Origin: Caulobacterales bacterium 32-69-10
GTDB lineage: Bacteria > Pseudomonadota > Alphaproteobacteria > Caulobacterales > Caulobacteraceae
Direction: 5' to 3'
NCBI GenBank assembly: GCA_002280485.1
Contig: NCED01000039.1
Location: forward strand, 24,659-38,430
Length of the DNA stretch: 13,772 nt
The translations under genes were made by a program, and so were the position numbers. A model generated the notes under the pieces. It was not told where the DNA came from and searched no databases. It worked only from the letters and a program-made list of their open reading frames with translations. Shown piece by piece: positions 7,137-13,772 of this stretch; the first letter of the stretch is position 1, and every line of letters starts with the position of its first letter.

Positions 7137-7427
7137 ATGACGCGTTTCTACAATCGCCTGATGCTCGGGTTCTGCGCCCTGTTCGTGGTTGGGGTCGCCG
7201 TGGCGGTCGCCTACCAGTTCATGTACGTGATCCCGGCCCAGAAGTGCGAGGGCGTGGGCCACTGGTGGGAGCCGACGACGCGCACCTGCGCCACGCCTCT
7301 TTACCTGCCGCACATCACCGGCCGCCCCCTCACCGTGGACGCCCGCGCCGCGGCCGCCCAGCAGGCCCTGGCCGAGGCCGAGCGTCGTTCGCCCCAGGCC
7401 CAGGCCGATCCTCGGCCATCCTTCTAG
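7137..7427 (+). CDS. Small single-pass membrane protein of unknown function, two extracytoplasmic cysteines
   Basis: Predicted 96-residue protein I cannot assign to a named family. It has a short basic N-terminus (MTRFYNRL), one membrane helix at about 9-30, and an extracytoplasmic part with two cysteines, C37 and C51, flanking a [10 protein letters not shown] segment. They could form a disulfide loop or bind a ligand (inference). The tail is alanine-rich and probably helical. The ATG at 7137 is preferred over an in-frame GTG-type start 19 codons earlier because AAGGAG lies ideally 3-8 bases before it and the membrane helix then begins at the right place. It is divergent from etfB and converges on the HIG1 gene with 10 bases between stop codons. 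Its position between respiratory genes hints at a membrane or respiratory role, but nothing more can be said. Confidence 0.8.
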   Translation: MTRFYNRLMLGFCALFVVGVAVAVAYQFMYVIPAQKCEGVGHWWEPTTRTCATPLYLPHITGRPLTVDARAAAAQQALAEAERRSPQAQADPRPSF

Positions 7428-7437
7428 GCGCCACAAC

Positions 7438-7641
7438 CTAACCGTGTGATCCTTTCCACACGAAGCCGGCGACCAGCACCAGAACGGCGATGAACTGCAG
7501 CAGCACGCGCAGGCGCATCAGCTTGTTCGAATAGCTGCGGCCGAACTCCCCCCCCCTGAACAGGGAGTACACGCCCACGCACAAGGTGATGAACACCGCC
7601 GCGAGGCAGATGGGGATGAGAACGTTGAAGAGGGTCTCCAT
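7438..7641 (-). CDS. HIG1-domain twin transmembrane protein
   Basis: Predicted 67-residue protein made almost entirely of two membrane helices (about 5-27 and 46-63) joined by a basic loop. The loop and start of helix two, SNKLMRLRVLLQF (residues 38-50), match the HIG1/QRRE motif (Q/I)x3(R/H)xRx3Q except that N39 takes the first position: R43, R45 and Q49 are in place. Family knowledge: eukaryotic relatives (Higd1, Rcf1) bind cytochrome oxidase and affect respiratory supercomplexes and hypoxia tolerance; alphaproteobacterial versions are mostly annotated only as twin transmembrane proteins. The ATG at 7639-7641 is the only good start. Location beside etfBA suits a respiratory-chain role (inference). 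Confidence 0.85.
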   Translation of the reverse strand: METLFNVLIPICLAAVFITLCVGVYSLFRGGEFGRSYSNKLMRLRVLLQFIAVLVLVAGFVWKGSHG

Positions 7642-7688
7642 TCGTCAAGTCTAAGCCGCCGCCTCGATCGGCGCCAGCCGAGGATTGG

Positions 7689-7729
7689 TGTTCGCCTGAC
7701 AGGTGTTGAACATGGTCGGCGAACATGTT
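7689..7729. promoter_or_regulatory. Nested palindromes upstream of tetR, candidate TetR operator region
   Basis: Three overlapping symmetries share TGTTC/GAACA half-sites: TGTTCGCC (7689-7696) with its exact complement GGCGAACA (7718-7725); the 9-base palindrome TGTTGAACA (7704-7712); and AACATG (7709-7714) with CATGTT (7724-7729), of which AACATGTT (7722-7729) is itself palindromic. The cluster lies about 130-170 bases before the preferred tetR start. It would fit an autoregulatory TetR site, or a promoter serving the HIG1 gene on the other side. Binding is inference. Confidence 0.5.
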
Positions 7730-7861
7730 AGCCCATATTTTCGCCAGCAGTGTGCGCCGGTGCGCGCTAACGTCGCGCGTTCTCGCCTTGTCATCATGAC
7801 GCGACTACGGATAGTCCCTGCAACGGGTTCGGTTACTCATCGAGCGCGGCGGGGGTTTGTT

Positions 7862-8464
7862 GTGCGAGTACGCGATGCGAGAAAGCAGGCGAGCCGGGCC
7901 CGGGTGCTGGAAGCCGCTCGGGTCTTGTTCGATGAAGTCGGCTTTCAGGAAACCACCGTCCGCATGATCGCCGAGCGCGCCGGCCTTTCCCCGGGCGGCG
8001 TGTTCACCACCTTCGACGACAAGGTCGCCATCCTGTGCCAGATCCTGGCCGAACAACGAGAACAGCTGTTTCAGGAGGCCGAACGGCTCCGGCCCACGCT
8101 CACCGGCTCAACCCGAGAGCGTATCGAGGCCCTGATGGCGGTGGCCCACGCCTATGAGGCGCCGCGCACTCGAATGGTCGTGGCCTATATCGGCGCGTCC
8201 TACGGCTGGAGCCGTAAGCTCGAGGAGGAGCACCGCCTGCGCCATTCCGGCTTGGCCCGCGCCCTGCGCAGCCTCCTGGTCGAGGGCGTCGAGCGCGGCG
8301 ACGTCCGGGCAGACGCCGACATCGACATATTGATCGACCTGATCTCCGCCGCCTATCTGCGCAACTTCCGCACCGCCCACTACGCGGCCCTCGACGCCGA
8401 GGAGTTGGACGCCCATTTCAGCCGTCAGCTCGACCTTCTGTTCACGGGCGCCGCCGCCCGCTAG
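7862..8464 (+). CDS. TetR/AcrR-family transcriptional regulator
   Basis: Predicted 200-residue regulator. The N-terminal three-helix DNA-binding domain reads RARVLEAARVLFDEVGFQETTVRMIAERAGLSPGGVFTTFDDKVAIL in outline (residues about 12-58): the helix-turn-helix is TVRMIAERAGLSPGGVFTTF, ending in the typical F-x-x-K before helix four. The rest (60-200) is the variable helical ligand and dimer domain, too divergent to name an inducer. The GTG at 7862 is preferred because it gives the usual family length and the usual number of residues before helix one, with a purine-rich GGCGGGGG ahead of it. The frame stays open upstream, where ATG 7796 or GTG 7703 would add 22 or 53 residues of unconvincing sequence. 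Its stop codon overlaps that of the outer-membrane factor gene on the other strand. It may repress itself, the neighbouring exporter or both. Confidence 0.9.
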   Translation: MRVRDARKQASRARVLEAARVLFDEVGFQETTVRMIAERAGLSPGGVFTTFDDKVAILCQILAEQREQLFQEAERLRPTLTGSTRERIEALMAVAHAYEAPRTRMVVAYIGASYGWSRKLEEEHRLRHSGLARALRSLLVEGVERGDVRADADIDILIDLISAAYLRNFRTAHYAALDAEELDAHFSRQLDLLFTGAAAR

Positions 8465-9939
8465 GCGGCTGGCGGCCCGGCTGCGGGCGCGTCGCGTAGC
8501 CCGGCGCCGGTGGCGGCGAACAGCTGGGCCGTGTGCGTGTAGCGCTGGGCCTGGGCGCGCACCTCGGCCACCCGCGTCATATTCAGCTGCCGCCCCGCAT
8601 CGACCACCGGCAAGATGCCGGTCGCCCCGCCGCGGTAGGCCGCCTGAGCCAGCTGCAACGACCGCCCCGCGGTCTCGCGCGCCCTCACCTGAGCCGCGAG
8701 TTCCTCCTCGTCATGGGCGATGGCGGTGAGCAGGTCGGCGACCTGGCCGAAGGCGGTGAGCACGGTGGCCTGGTAAGTGGCCAGGGCCGCCTTGGCGTTC
8801 TGGCGCGCCACCTCCCTCTCGGCCTTGCGGCGACCGCCGTCGTAGATCGGGGCGGCCAGCGCCAGGCCGAGGTTCAGCACCGTGGCGCTGGTCGAGAACA
8901 GCTTGTCGGGCGACAGGCCGGTTTGGGTCAGGCCGGCGGTCAGCTGCATCTGGGGGTACAGCTGGGCGGTCGCGACCCCGATCTGAGCGGTGGCGGCGTG
9001 GAGTTGCGCCTCGGCGACCAGGATGTCGGGGCGCCGGCGGACCAGTTCCGAGGGCAGGGCCAGCGGCAGACGCTGGGGCAGGGTCAGCCCGGCCATGTCG
9101 AAGTCCGGGGGCTGCCAGTCGGCCGGCGCCTTGCCGACCAGAACCGCCAGCGCATGGCGGGCGGCGGCGAGGTCCTGGCGCAGCGGCGGCAGGCGCGCCA
9201 GGTCGGCGTCGAGCAGGGCCTGGGCGTCGACCTGGGGCCCCTGGGCCTGGGCCCCGGCCTCCTCGGCCTTGCGGGCCAGGTCGATCAGCCGCCGGTCGTC
9301 GGCGATGATGGCCTCGACCGTGGCGATCTCGGCCCGCACCGCGGCGATCTGCGCGGCCTGGACGGCGATGTTGCCGGTGATGGTCAGGTAGGCGGCGTCG
9401 ATCTGGTGGGCCTGGGCCTCGGCCCGGGCCGCCGCCCCCTCCACCGCCCGCCTGTTCTGGCCCCAGGGCGAGACCCCGTAGCTGACCGCCGGCCCGATCG
9501 AATAGAGCACGAAGGACGGATTGGCGTTCAGGTCCGGGAAGCTGGCGGTGTCGAAACCGAACGAGTTCAGGTTCAGGCGCTGGCCTTCGACGCCGGCGTT
9601 GAGAGTCACCTGCGGCGCCGAGCCCGCCTTGGTGGCGCGGGTCTGCATCTGCAGCGCGGCGAGCGTCGCCTCGGCGGCCTGGATCGACGGATTGCCCGCC
9701 ACCGCCATCCTCATCACCTGGTCGAGCTCGGCCGAGCCGAAGTAGCGCCACCAGTCGGCGGCGACCTGTTCGCCCAGCGCCGCCTGCTGGGCGCCGGCGA
9801 CGGCGTCGCCCGGAGCCAGGTAGCCGGAGGTGGCCGGCGCGGCCGGGCGCTCGAAGTCGGGCCCCACGGTCTTGCAGCCGGCGAGGGCGCCGATCAGGGC
9901 CAGGGCCGAGGCGGACTTGGATAGAAGGGTGCGGGGCAC
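8461..9939 (-). CDS. NodT-family outer-membrane efflux lipoprotein (TolC-like factor)
   Basis: Predicted 492-residue outer-membrane channel of a tripartite exporter. A lipoprotein signal peptide ends in the lipobox LAGC with the acylated cysteine at residue 22, followed by KTVGPDFERP, the classic start of mature NodT/OprM-type proteins, then DWWRYFGSAELDQVM at about 68-82. Two OEP repeats follow, with the family features QAAQIAAVRAEIATVEA and, in the second repeat, ELVRRRPDILVAEAQLHAATAQIGVATAQLYPQM, then a C-terminal AYRGGATGILPVVDAGRQL. The start is taken as the GTG at 9937-9939: it lies 8 bases after the pump stop codon, gives a normal signal peptide, and has GGAG in the last pump codons as ribosome binding site. 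The open frame runs much further upstream, but only antisense-like through the pump gene. It is the third gene of the exporter operon. Confidence 0.94.
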   Translation of the reverse strand: MPRTLLSKSASALALIGALAGCKTVGPDFERPAAPATSGYLAPGDAVAGAQQAALGEQVAADWWRYFGSAELDQVMRMAVAGNPSIQAAEATLAALQMQTRATKAGSAPQVTLNAGVEGQRLNLNSFGFDTASFPDLNANPSFVLYSIGPAVSYGVSPWGQNRRAVEGAAARAEAQAHQIDAAYLTITGNIAVQAAQIAAVRAEIATVEAIIADDRRLIDLARKAEEAGAQAQGPQVDAQALLDADLARLPPLRQDLAAARHALAVLVGKAPADWQPPDFDMAGLTLPQRLPLALPSELVRRRPDILVAEAQLHAATAQIGVATAQLYPQMQLTAGLTQTGLSPDKLFSTSATVLNLGLALAAPIYDGGRRKAEREVARQNAKAALATYQATVLTAFGQVADLLTAIAHDEEELAAQVRARETAGRSLQLAQAAYRGGATGILPVVDAGRQLNMTRVAEVRAQAQRYTHTAQLFAATGAGLRDAPAAGPPAA

Positions 9940-9947
9940 GAGCGGTC

Positions 9948-11492
9948 CTACTCCATCACGGCGTGGGCGGGTTCGGCCTTCTGGGCCGCCTGGCGTTTGG
10001 CCGACCGCACCAGCAGAAGCAGCGGCACGCAGGCCAGGCACAGCAGGCCCGTCAGATAGAAGGCGTCCACATAGGCGATCATGGCCGCCTGACGGTTGAC
10101 CTCGGCGTTGAGCAGGGCGAGGCCGGTCTGGGAGTCGAGGTTGTAAGGCCCGCCCAGGGCGCCGATCAGGGGATTGTCCGGCCGGATATGCTCGGCCAGG
10201 GAGCTGCGCGCCGCCCCGATGTTGTTGAGCTGGATCGCGCCGATGATCGAGATGCCCACGCTGGAGCCGATGTTGCGCACCAGGGTGAACAGGCTGGAGG
10301 CGTCGGTCCTCAGGTGGCCGGGGATGGTGGCGAAGACGATGGTGGTCAGGGGCACGAAGACCATGCCCAGACCCAGGCCCTGCAGCGCCCCGCCGATCAC
10401 GATCAGCCGGTCGTCCTGGCCCAGCGCCATGTGGGTCATGACCCACAGGGCCACCGCATTGAGGGTGAAGCCCGCCGCTATGACCAGCCGGGCGTCGATC
10501 CGGCCCATCACCCGGCCCATGATGAACATGGCGAAGAGGGTGCCGATGCCGCGCGGCGCCAGCGCCATGCCGGTCTGCAGGGCCGGATAGCCCATCAGCC
10601 GCTGCATCAGGGGCGGCAGCAGCGCCAGGGTCGAGAACAGCATCACCCCCAGGAAGAAACCCAGGACGCAGGCGGTGACGAAGTTGCGGTCACGGAACAG
10701 GGCCCGGTCCACGAAGGGCCGCGCCGTGGTGGCGGTGCGGATGGCGAACCACCAGAAGCCGAGGACGGCCAGGCACATCTCGAACCAGATTTCGGCGGAG
10801 GCGAACCAGTCCTCGCCCTGCCCCCGGTCGAGCATCATCTGCAGGGCCCCGATGCCAAGGCTGAGCATCAGGAAGCCGACGAGGTCGAGCTTGGGCGGGA
10901 CGGCGTCCTTGCCGCCATGGATGAACAGCACGATGACGGCCGCGGCGGCGATCCCGACGGGCACGTTGATGTAGAAGCACCAGCGCCAGTCGTAGGTCTC
11001 GGTCAGCCAGCCGCCCAGGACCGGCCCCAGGATCGGCCCCACCATCACCCCCATGCCATAGAGGGCCATGGCCTGGCCGTGCTTCTCGCGCGGGTTGATG
11101 TCGAGCAGGATCGACTGTCCCATCGGCAGCATCGGCGCGCCGAACACGCCCTGAAGCAGCCGGAACATCACCATCTCCTCGATCGAGGTGGCGATGCCGC
11201 ACAGGGCCGAGGCGATGGTGAAACCCGCGACGCAGACCAGGAACAGGGTCTTGCGCCCCAGCCGGGCCGCGAGCCACCCGGTCAGGGGGGTCATGATCGC
11301 CGAGGCGACGATGTAGGAGGTCAGGATCCAGGTGACCTGGTCCTGCGACGCGTTGAGCGTGCCCTGCATGTGCGGCAGGGCGACATTGGCGATCGTCGTG
11401 TCGAGCACGATCATCAGGGTGGTGGTCATCACCGCCAGGGTGACCATGGGGCGGTTGACCGCCGGGACCTCCGCCGGCGCGACCTTGGTCAC
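9948..11492 (-). CDS. emrB: EmrB/QacA-type MFS drug exporter (DHA2 family, 14 helices)
   Basis: Predicted 514-residue inner-membrane proton-driven antiporter, the normal length of 14-helix DHA2 pumps. Signature motifs: LDTTIANVALP in helix one (D1 motif, D31), GWLAARLGRK at 72-81 (motif A, the loop between helices 2 and 3), and GPILGPVLGG at 152-161 (motif C, the antiporter motif in helix 5), followed by DWRWCFYINVPVG, also typical of EmrB. The N-terminus is short and polar, the C-terminus a short basic tail. The GTG start at 11490-11492 overlaps the adaptor stop codon as GTGA, the usual translational coupling. Together with the adaptor and outer-membrane factor it should export hydrophobic toxic compounds or phenolics straight across both membranes; the substrate cannot be read from sequence. 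Confidence 0.95.
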   Translation of the reverse strand: MTKVAPAEVPAVNRPMVTLAVMTTTLMIVLDTTIANVALPHMQGTLNASQDQVTWILTSYIVASAIMTPLTGWLAARLGRKTLFLVCVAGFTIASALCGIATSIEEMVMFRLLQGVFGAPMLPMGQSILLDINPREKHGQAMALYGMGVMVGPILGPVLGGWLTETYDWRWCFYINVPVGIAAAAVIVLFIHGGKDAVPPKLDLVGFLMLSLGIGALQMMLDRGQGEDWFASAEIWFEMCLAVLGFWWFAIRTATTARPFVDRALFRDRNFVTACVLGFFLGVMLFSTLALLPPLMQRLMGYPALQTGMALAPRGIGTLFAMFIMGRVMGRIDARLVIAAGFTLNAVALWVMTHMALGQDDRLIVIGGALQGLGLGMVFVPLTTIVFATIPGHLRTDASSLFTLVRNIGSSVGISIIGAIQLNNIGAARSSLAEHIRPDNPLIGALGGPYNLDSQTGLALLNAEVNRQAAMIAYVDAFYLTGLLCLACVPLLLLVRSAKRQAAQKAEPAHAVME

Positions 11493-12592
11493 GGCCGCGG
11501 ACTCGGCGGCGGCGTCTTGCCGAACAGGGTGCGCACGTGCCCGGTGTCTATGGTCACCTTGGCGCTGAGGCCGGCGTGCAGGCGGTTGCGCACGGCCTCA
11601 GGGTCGTCGAACACCACGCGCACCGGCAGGCGCTGGGTCACCTTCACCCAGTTGCCCGTGGCGTTCTCGGCCGGGAGGATCGAAAAGGCCGAGCCCGTGC
11701 CCGGGCTCAGGCTCTCCAGGTGGACGGCGAAGGCCTGGCCGGGATAGGCGTCGATCTCCGCCTCGCCCTTCTGGCCTTCGCGCATGTAGGTGAGCTGCAC
11801 TTCCTTGAAGTTGGCGTCGATCCACATCCGCTCCGACACCAGGGTGAACAGCGGCTGGGCGGCGTTGATGTACGAGCCGACCTGCAGCTGCTCGACCTTG
11901 GTCACCAGCCCGTCCTGGGAAGCGGCCACGACCGTGTAGGAGCGGTTGAGGACGGCCTGGTCCAGGGCGGCCTGGGCGGCCTGCACGGCGGGATGGCTGT
12001 CCGTGGGTCCGCTGGGCGAACCGCCGATGGTCGCCAGGGCCTCCTCCAGGTTGGCCTGGGCGGTCGCCACGCGCTGGCGGGCGACGTTGACGTCGTTGGT
12101 GCGTTCGTCGAGTTCGCGCTGCGAGCCGACCTCGGTGGCGGTCAGCTGGCGCTGGCGCGCCAGTTCCTTCAGCCGGTAGGCGAGGTCGTTCTGGGCCGCC
12201 TTCAGCTCGGCGGCGCGCGGGGCGTAGGACGACTGGGTGGAGCGCACCTGCAGCCGCGCCTGGGCCAGTTGGGCGCGGGCGTTGGCGATGGCCACATCGT
12301 AGTCCCGGGCGTCGATGCGAAACAGCACCTGGCCGGCCTTCACCGGCTGGTTCTCCTTGACCAGCAGCTCGACCACCCGGCCGGGGATCGAGGCGCTGAC
12401 CTGCACCCGGGCGGCCTGGACATAGGCGTCGTCGGTGGATTCGTAGCGGCCGCCGTTCAGGTAGAACACGGCCGCCGCCGCGATCATCGCCACCGGCACG
12501 ATCACCATCAGCGGCCAGCGCAGACGCCGCATGAGGGAAGGCGGCGGCGCCGCCGCAGGCGCGCTTCCCGCACTATTGTCGATTGACGCCAT
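11489..12592 (-). CDS. emrA: EmrA-like periplasmic adaptor (HlyD/membrane-fusion family)
   Basis: Predicted 367-residue adaptor that links the MFS pump to the outer-membrane factor. It has a short cytoplasmic tail, one membrane helix at about 25-45, then ESTDDAYVQA (51-60), the hallmark of EmrA/HlyD type proteins. The first half of the lipoyl domain (GRVVELLVKENQPVKAGQVLFRID, about 71-94) is followed by a long coiled coil (about 98-205, rich in A, Q, L and R), the second lipoyl half with DGLVTKVEQLQVGSYINAAQPLFTLV, and beta-barrel sequence containing WIDANFKEVQLTYMREGQ. The ATG at 12590-12592 is chosen because GAGGGG lies 4-9 bases upstream; a TTG 10 codons earlier is unlikely. First gene of the exporter operon and divergent from the lysR gene, with 114 bases between. 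Confidence 0.94.
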   Translation of the reverse strand: MASIDNSAGSAPAAAPPPSLMRRLRWPLMVIVPVAMIAAAAVFYLNGGRYESTDDAYVQAARVQVSASIPGRVVELLVKENQPVKAGQVLFRIDARDYDVAIANARAQLAQARLQVRSTQSSYAPRAAELKAAQNDLAYRLKELARQRQLTATEVGSQRELDERTNDVNVARQRVATAQANLEEALATIGGSPSGPTDSHPAVQAAQAALDQAVLNRSYTVVAASQDGLVTKVEQLQVGSYINAAQPLFTLVSERMWIDANFKEVQLTYMREGQKGEAEIDAYPGQAFAVHLESLSPGTGSAFSILPAENATGNWVKVTQRLPVRVVFDDPEAVRNRLHAGLSAKVTIDTGHVRTLFGKTPPPSPRP

Positions 12593-12658
12593 CGGCCCCT
12601 CGTCCCCTCGGAAACGGCGCAAGCTGCCGCACGATTCCGCTCAATTTCGCGGTGCACA

Positions 12659-12678
12659 CATAAGCGCTGGTCGCTATG
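12659..12678. promoter_or_regulatory. Imperfect dyad in the emrA-lysR gap, candidate LysR site
   Basis: CATA-A-GCG (12659-12666) and CGC-TATG (12672-12678) are mirror complements apart from one extra A, around a 5-base centre. A smaller palindrome, CTCA-AA-TGAG, lies at 12680-12689. Divergent LysR genes usually bind such dyads in the shared gap. The strict T-N11-A spacing of the consensus LysR box is not met, so this is only a candidate. Confidence 0.35.
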
Positions 12679-12706
12679 ACTCAAATGAGAGTTGGTCACG
12701 CCGGTG

Positions 12707-13723
12707 ATGAACGTGCCTCATTTGCGCAATCTCGACCTGAACCTCCTTAGAGTGTTCCTGGCCCTCGTCGATGAAGGCAGCGTTACCAGGGCCGGAACCC
12801 GGCTCGGCCTGACCCAGTCGGCGGTGAGCCACGCCCTGAACCGTTTGCGCTACGCCCTCGACGACGAGCTGTTCATCCGCGGGCCCTCCGGCATGCAGCC
12901 GACCGCCCGCGCGCTGGAGATCGCGCCGCGCCTGCGGCAGGGCATGGGGCAGTTGCAGACCGCCCTGGCGCCGGCCGCCTTCGATCCGGCGGAGACGGAC
13001 CGCGACTTCGTCATCGCCGCCGGCCCCTACTCCGCCAGCGTGCTGCTGCCGGAGGTCATCGCCCGGGTGCAGGCCGAGGCGCCGCACGCCTCCATCCGCG
13101 TACGCAGCCCCTCGCGGGGGGCGGTCGAAGAGCTCGACGCCGGCCGGTCCGACCTCGTCGTCGGGGGGTTCGGCCGCACGCCTGACCGTTTCGACAGCGA
13201 GACCCTGTTCCGGGACCGGATGGTCTGGGTCCTGCGCGCGGGACATCCCGCCGCGGCCCGCCCCCTCACCGTCGAGGCGCTGGCGGCCCTGTCCCACCTC
13301 GTTGTGACCACCGTCGATTCGGCCGCCACCATCCAAGGCGCGGTCCTGGAGCAAGGGGTGGAGCGGCGGGTGGCGGTGGACGACAATGTCGATGACGAGT
13401 TCGCCGCCAGGGGCCTCGTACGCACCGTGGCGCTCACCCTGCCCGACCTGCATTCGGCCCTGGCCATCGTCGCCCGCTCCGAAACGACCACCCCCGCGCC
13501 GCTCGGCATGGTGCAGGTCTTCGGCAAGGCCCTGGGCCTGATGGCGATGGAGCCGCCCTACCCCTCGCCGCCCCTCGACGTCGTTGGCCTGTGGCGCAAG
13601 GACAACGATGGGCCCGCCCTGCAGTGGCTGCGCGGCCTGTTGAAGGAGGCGGGCGCCGGCTTCATGGCCCGGCTGGAGGCGCCTAGCTGCGCCACCGCAA
13701 CACGGCCGCCTGGACCGGATTGA
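12707..13723 (+). CDS. LysR-family transcriptional regulator
   Basis: Predicted 338-residue regulator. The N-terminal winged helix-turn-helix is clear: LRNLDLNLLRVFLALVDEGSVTRAGTRLGLTQSAVSHALNRLR in outline (residues 6-48), then ELFIRGPSGMQPTARAL. The DLNLL opening and RxxxGMxPTxxA pattern are closest to the NodD/NahR/LinR/DntR branch (recognised by eye). The periplasmic-binding-like effector domain spans about 90-300 (FVIAAGPYSASVLLPEVI onward). The C-terminus is somewhat long, and its last 13 codons overlap the end of a minus-strand gene. The ATG at 12707 starts right before the domain; GTG 12704 and TTG 12692 would add only one or five residues. Its head-to-head position with emrA makes it the likely activator or repressor of the exporter (inference); NahR-type members often respond to aromatic compounds. 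Confidence 0.93.
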   Translation: MNVPHLRNLDLNLLRVFLALVDEGSVTRAGTRLGLTQSAVSHALNRLRYALDDELFIRGPSGMQPTARALEIAPRLRQGMGQLQTALAPAAFDPAETDRDFVIAAGPYSASVLLPEVIARVQAEAPHASIRVRSPSRGAVEELDAGRSDLVVGGFGRTPDRFDSETLFRDRMVWVLRAGHPAAARPLTVEALAALSHLVVTTVDSAATIQGAVLEQGVERRVAVDDNVDDEFAARGLVRTVALTLPDLHSALAIVARSETTTPAPLGMVQVFGKALGLMAMEPPYPSPPLDVVGLWRKDNDGPALQWLRGLLKEAGAGFMARLEAPSCATATRPPGPD

Positions 13724-13772
13724 CGATCACCGCGCCCGGCAGCTCGCGCGGCGCCAGGCTGCCGTCGGCCAG
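13683..13772 (-). CDS. C-terminal end of an unidentified gene (continues past the right edge)
   Basis: The minus strand stays open from the window edge to a TAG at 13683-13685, giving 29 residues: LADGSLAPRELPGAVIVNP followed by VQAAVLRWRS. The composition (balanced hydrophobic and charged residues, no runs) looks like real protein, and the gene after a plus-strand lysR would be convergent. It overlaps the lysR 3' end by 41 bases. Too short to name a family. Confidence 0.5.
   Translation of the reverse strand: MADGSLAPRELPGAVIVNPVQAAVLRWRS

Noticed and set aside
5381..7138. A 585-residue fusion of etfB-region sequence and EtfA
   Set aside because: The upstream part is the wrong frame of etfB. 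EtfA starts at 6313, 2 bases after the etfB stop.
7703..7861. TetR start at GTG 7703 or ATG 7796
   Set aside because: The added residues are not TetR-like and the 7703 start lies inside the palindrome cluster. 7796 is kept as a weaker alternative.
9940..10446. An N-terminal extension of the outer-membrane factor
   Set aside because: It is an off-frame reading of the pump gene; the signal peptide and lipobox fix the start at 9939.
9963..11747. A 594-residue plus-strand frame opposite the exporter pump
   Set aside because: It is histidine/glutamine/glycine-rich low-complexity shadow of transmembrane codons and has no domain.
1..13772. A defence island, prophage, CRISPR array or other new mobile system
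   Set aside because: No nuclease, helicase, integrase, transposase, toxin-antitoxin pair, spaced direct repeats or tRNA-linked ends were seen. Gene content is ordinary chromosomal metabolism, regulation and efflux.

Overview
The window looks like chromosomal DNA of a high-GC alphaproteobacterium, most likely Caulobacterales (Caulobacter or Phenylobacterium type). This rests on protein character, tight gene packing, the etfB/etfA/hydroxyacyl-CoA dehydrogenase set beside a HIG1-type membrane protein, and a dispersed inverted repeat of a kind I remember from such genomes. It is an inference from reading, not from a search. I found no rRNA, tRNA, CRISPR, insertion sequence, integrase or phage gene, and no gene-free stretch longer than about 220 bases.

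Layout. (1) 1-2401: the 5' three quarters of argH (minus strand, running off the left edge) is head to head with a membrane-anchored TlpA-type thioredoxin; the two start codons share the bases CATG. The thioredoxin gene is followed with no gap by a membrane-anchored retropepsin-like aspartic protease. (2) 2404-3294: a marR regulator and a divergent VOC (glyoxalase-fold) gene are separated by 54 bases holding two tandem 18-bp palindromes, almost certainly the MarR operators. (3) 3315-4183: a TraB/GumN-family gene that appears broken by an internal deletion with frameshift, followed by a dispersed-type inverted repeat at 4238-4346. (4) 4373-7068: hbd, etfA and etfB on the minus strand, a fatty-acid/acyl-CoA oxidation unit (3-hydroxyacyl-CoA dehydrogenase plus the electron-transfer flavoprotein that accepts electrons from acyl-CoA dehydrogenases). 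A strong GC hairpin lies between etfA and hbd. (5) 7137-7641: two small membrane proteins, one unknown with two extracytoplasmic cysteines and one HIG1 twin-membrane protein, convergent. (6) 7862-12592: a TetR regulator, then, on the opposite strand, a complete tripartite drug exporter (EmrA-like adaptor, EmrB-like 14-helix MFS pump, NodT-like outer-membrane lipoprotein). (7) 12707-13723: a LysR regulator divergent from the exporter, and the last 29 codons of an unidentified minus-strand gene at the right edge.

How the genes work together. The exporter genes are spaced for translational coupling (GTGA overlap, then 8 bases) and are bracketed by two regulators: LysR head to head with the first gene, the usual arrangement for control, and TetR tail to tail with the last, sharing the bases CTAG between both stop codons. 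The marR/VOC pair is a self-contained regulated stress or resistance module. The etf/hbd genes feed the respiratory chain, and a HIG1-type protein nearby fits a respiratory theme. I see no clear new multi-gene system. The best leads are the paired MarR operators, the TetR-upstream palindrome cluster, the broken TraB/GumN gene and the two shared-codon gene junctions.
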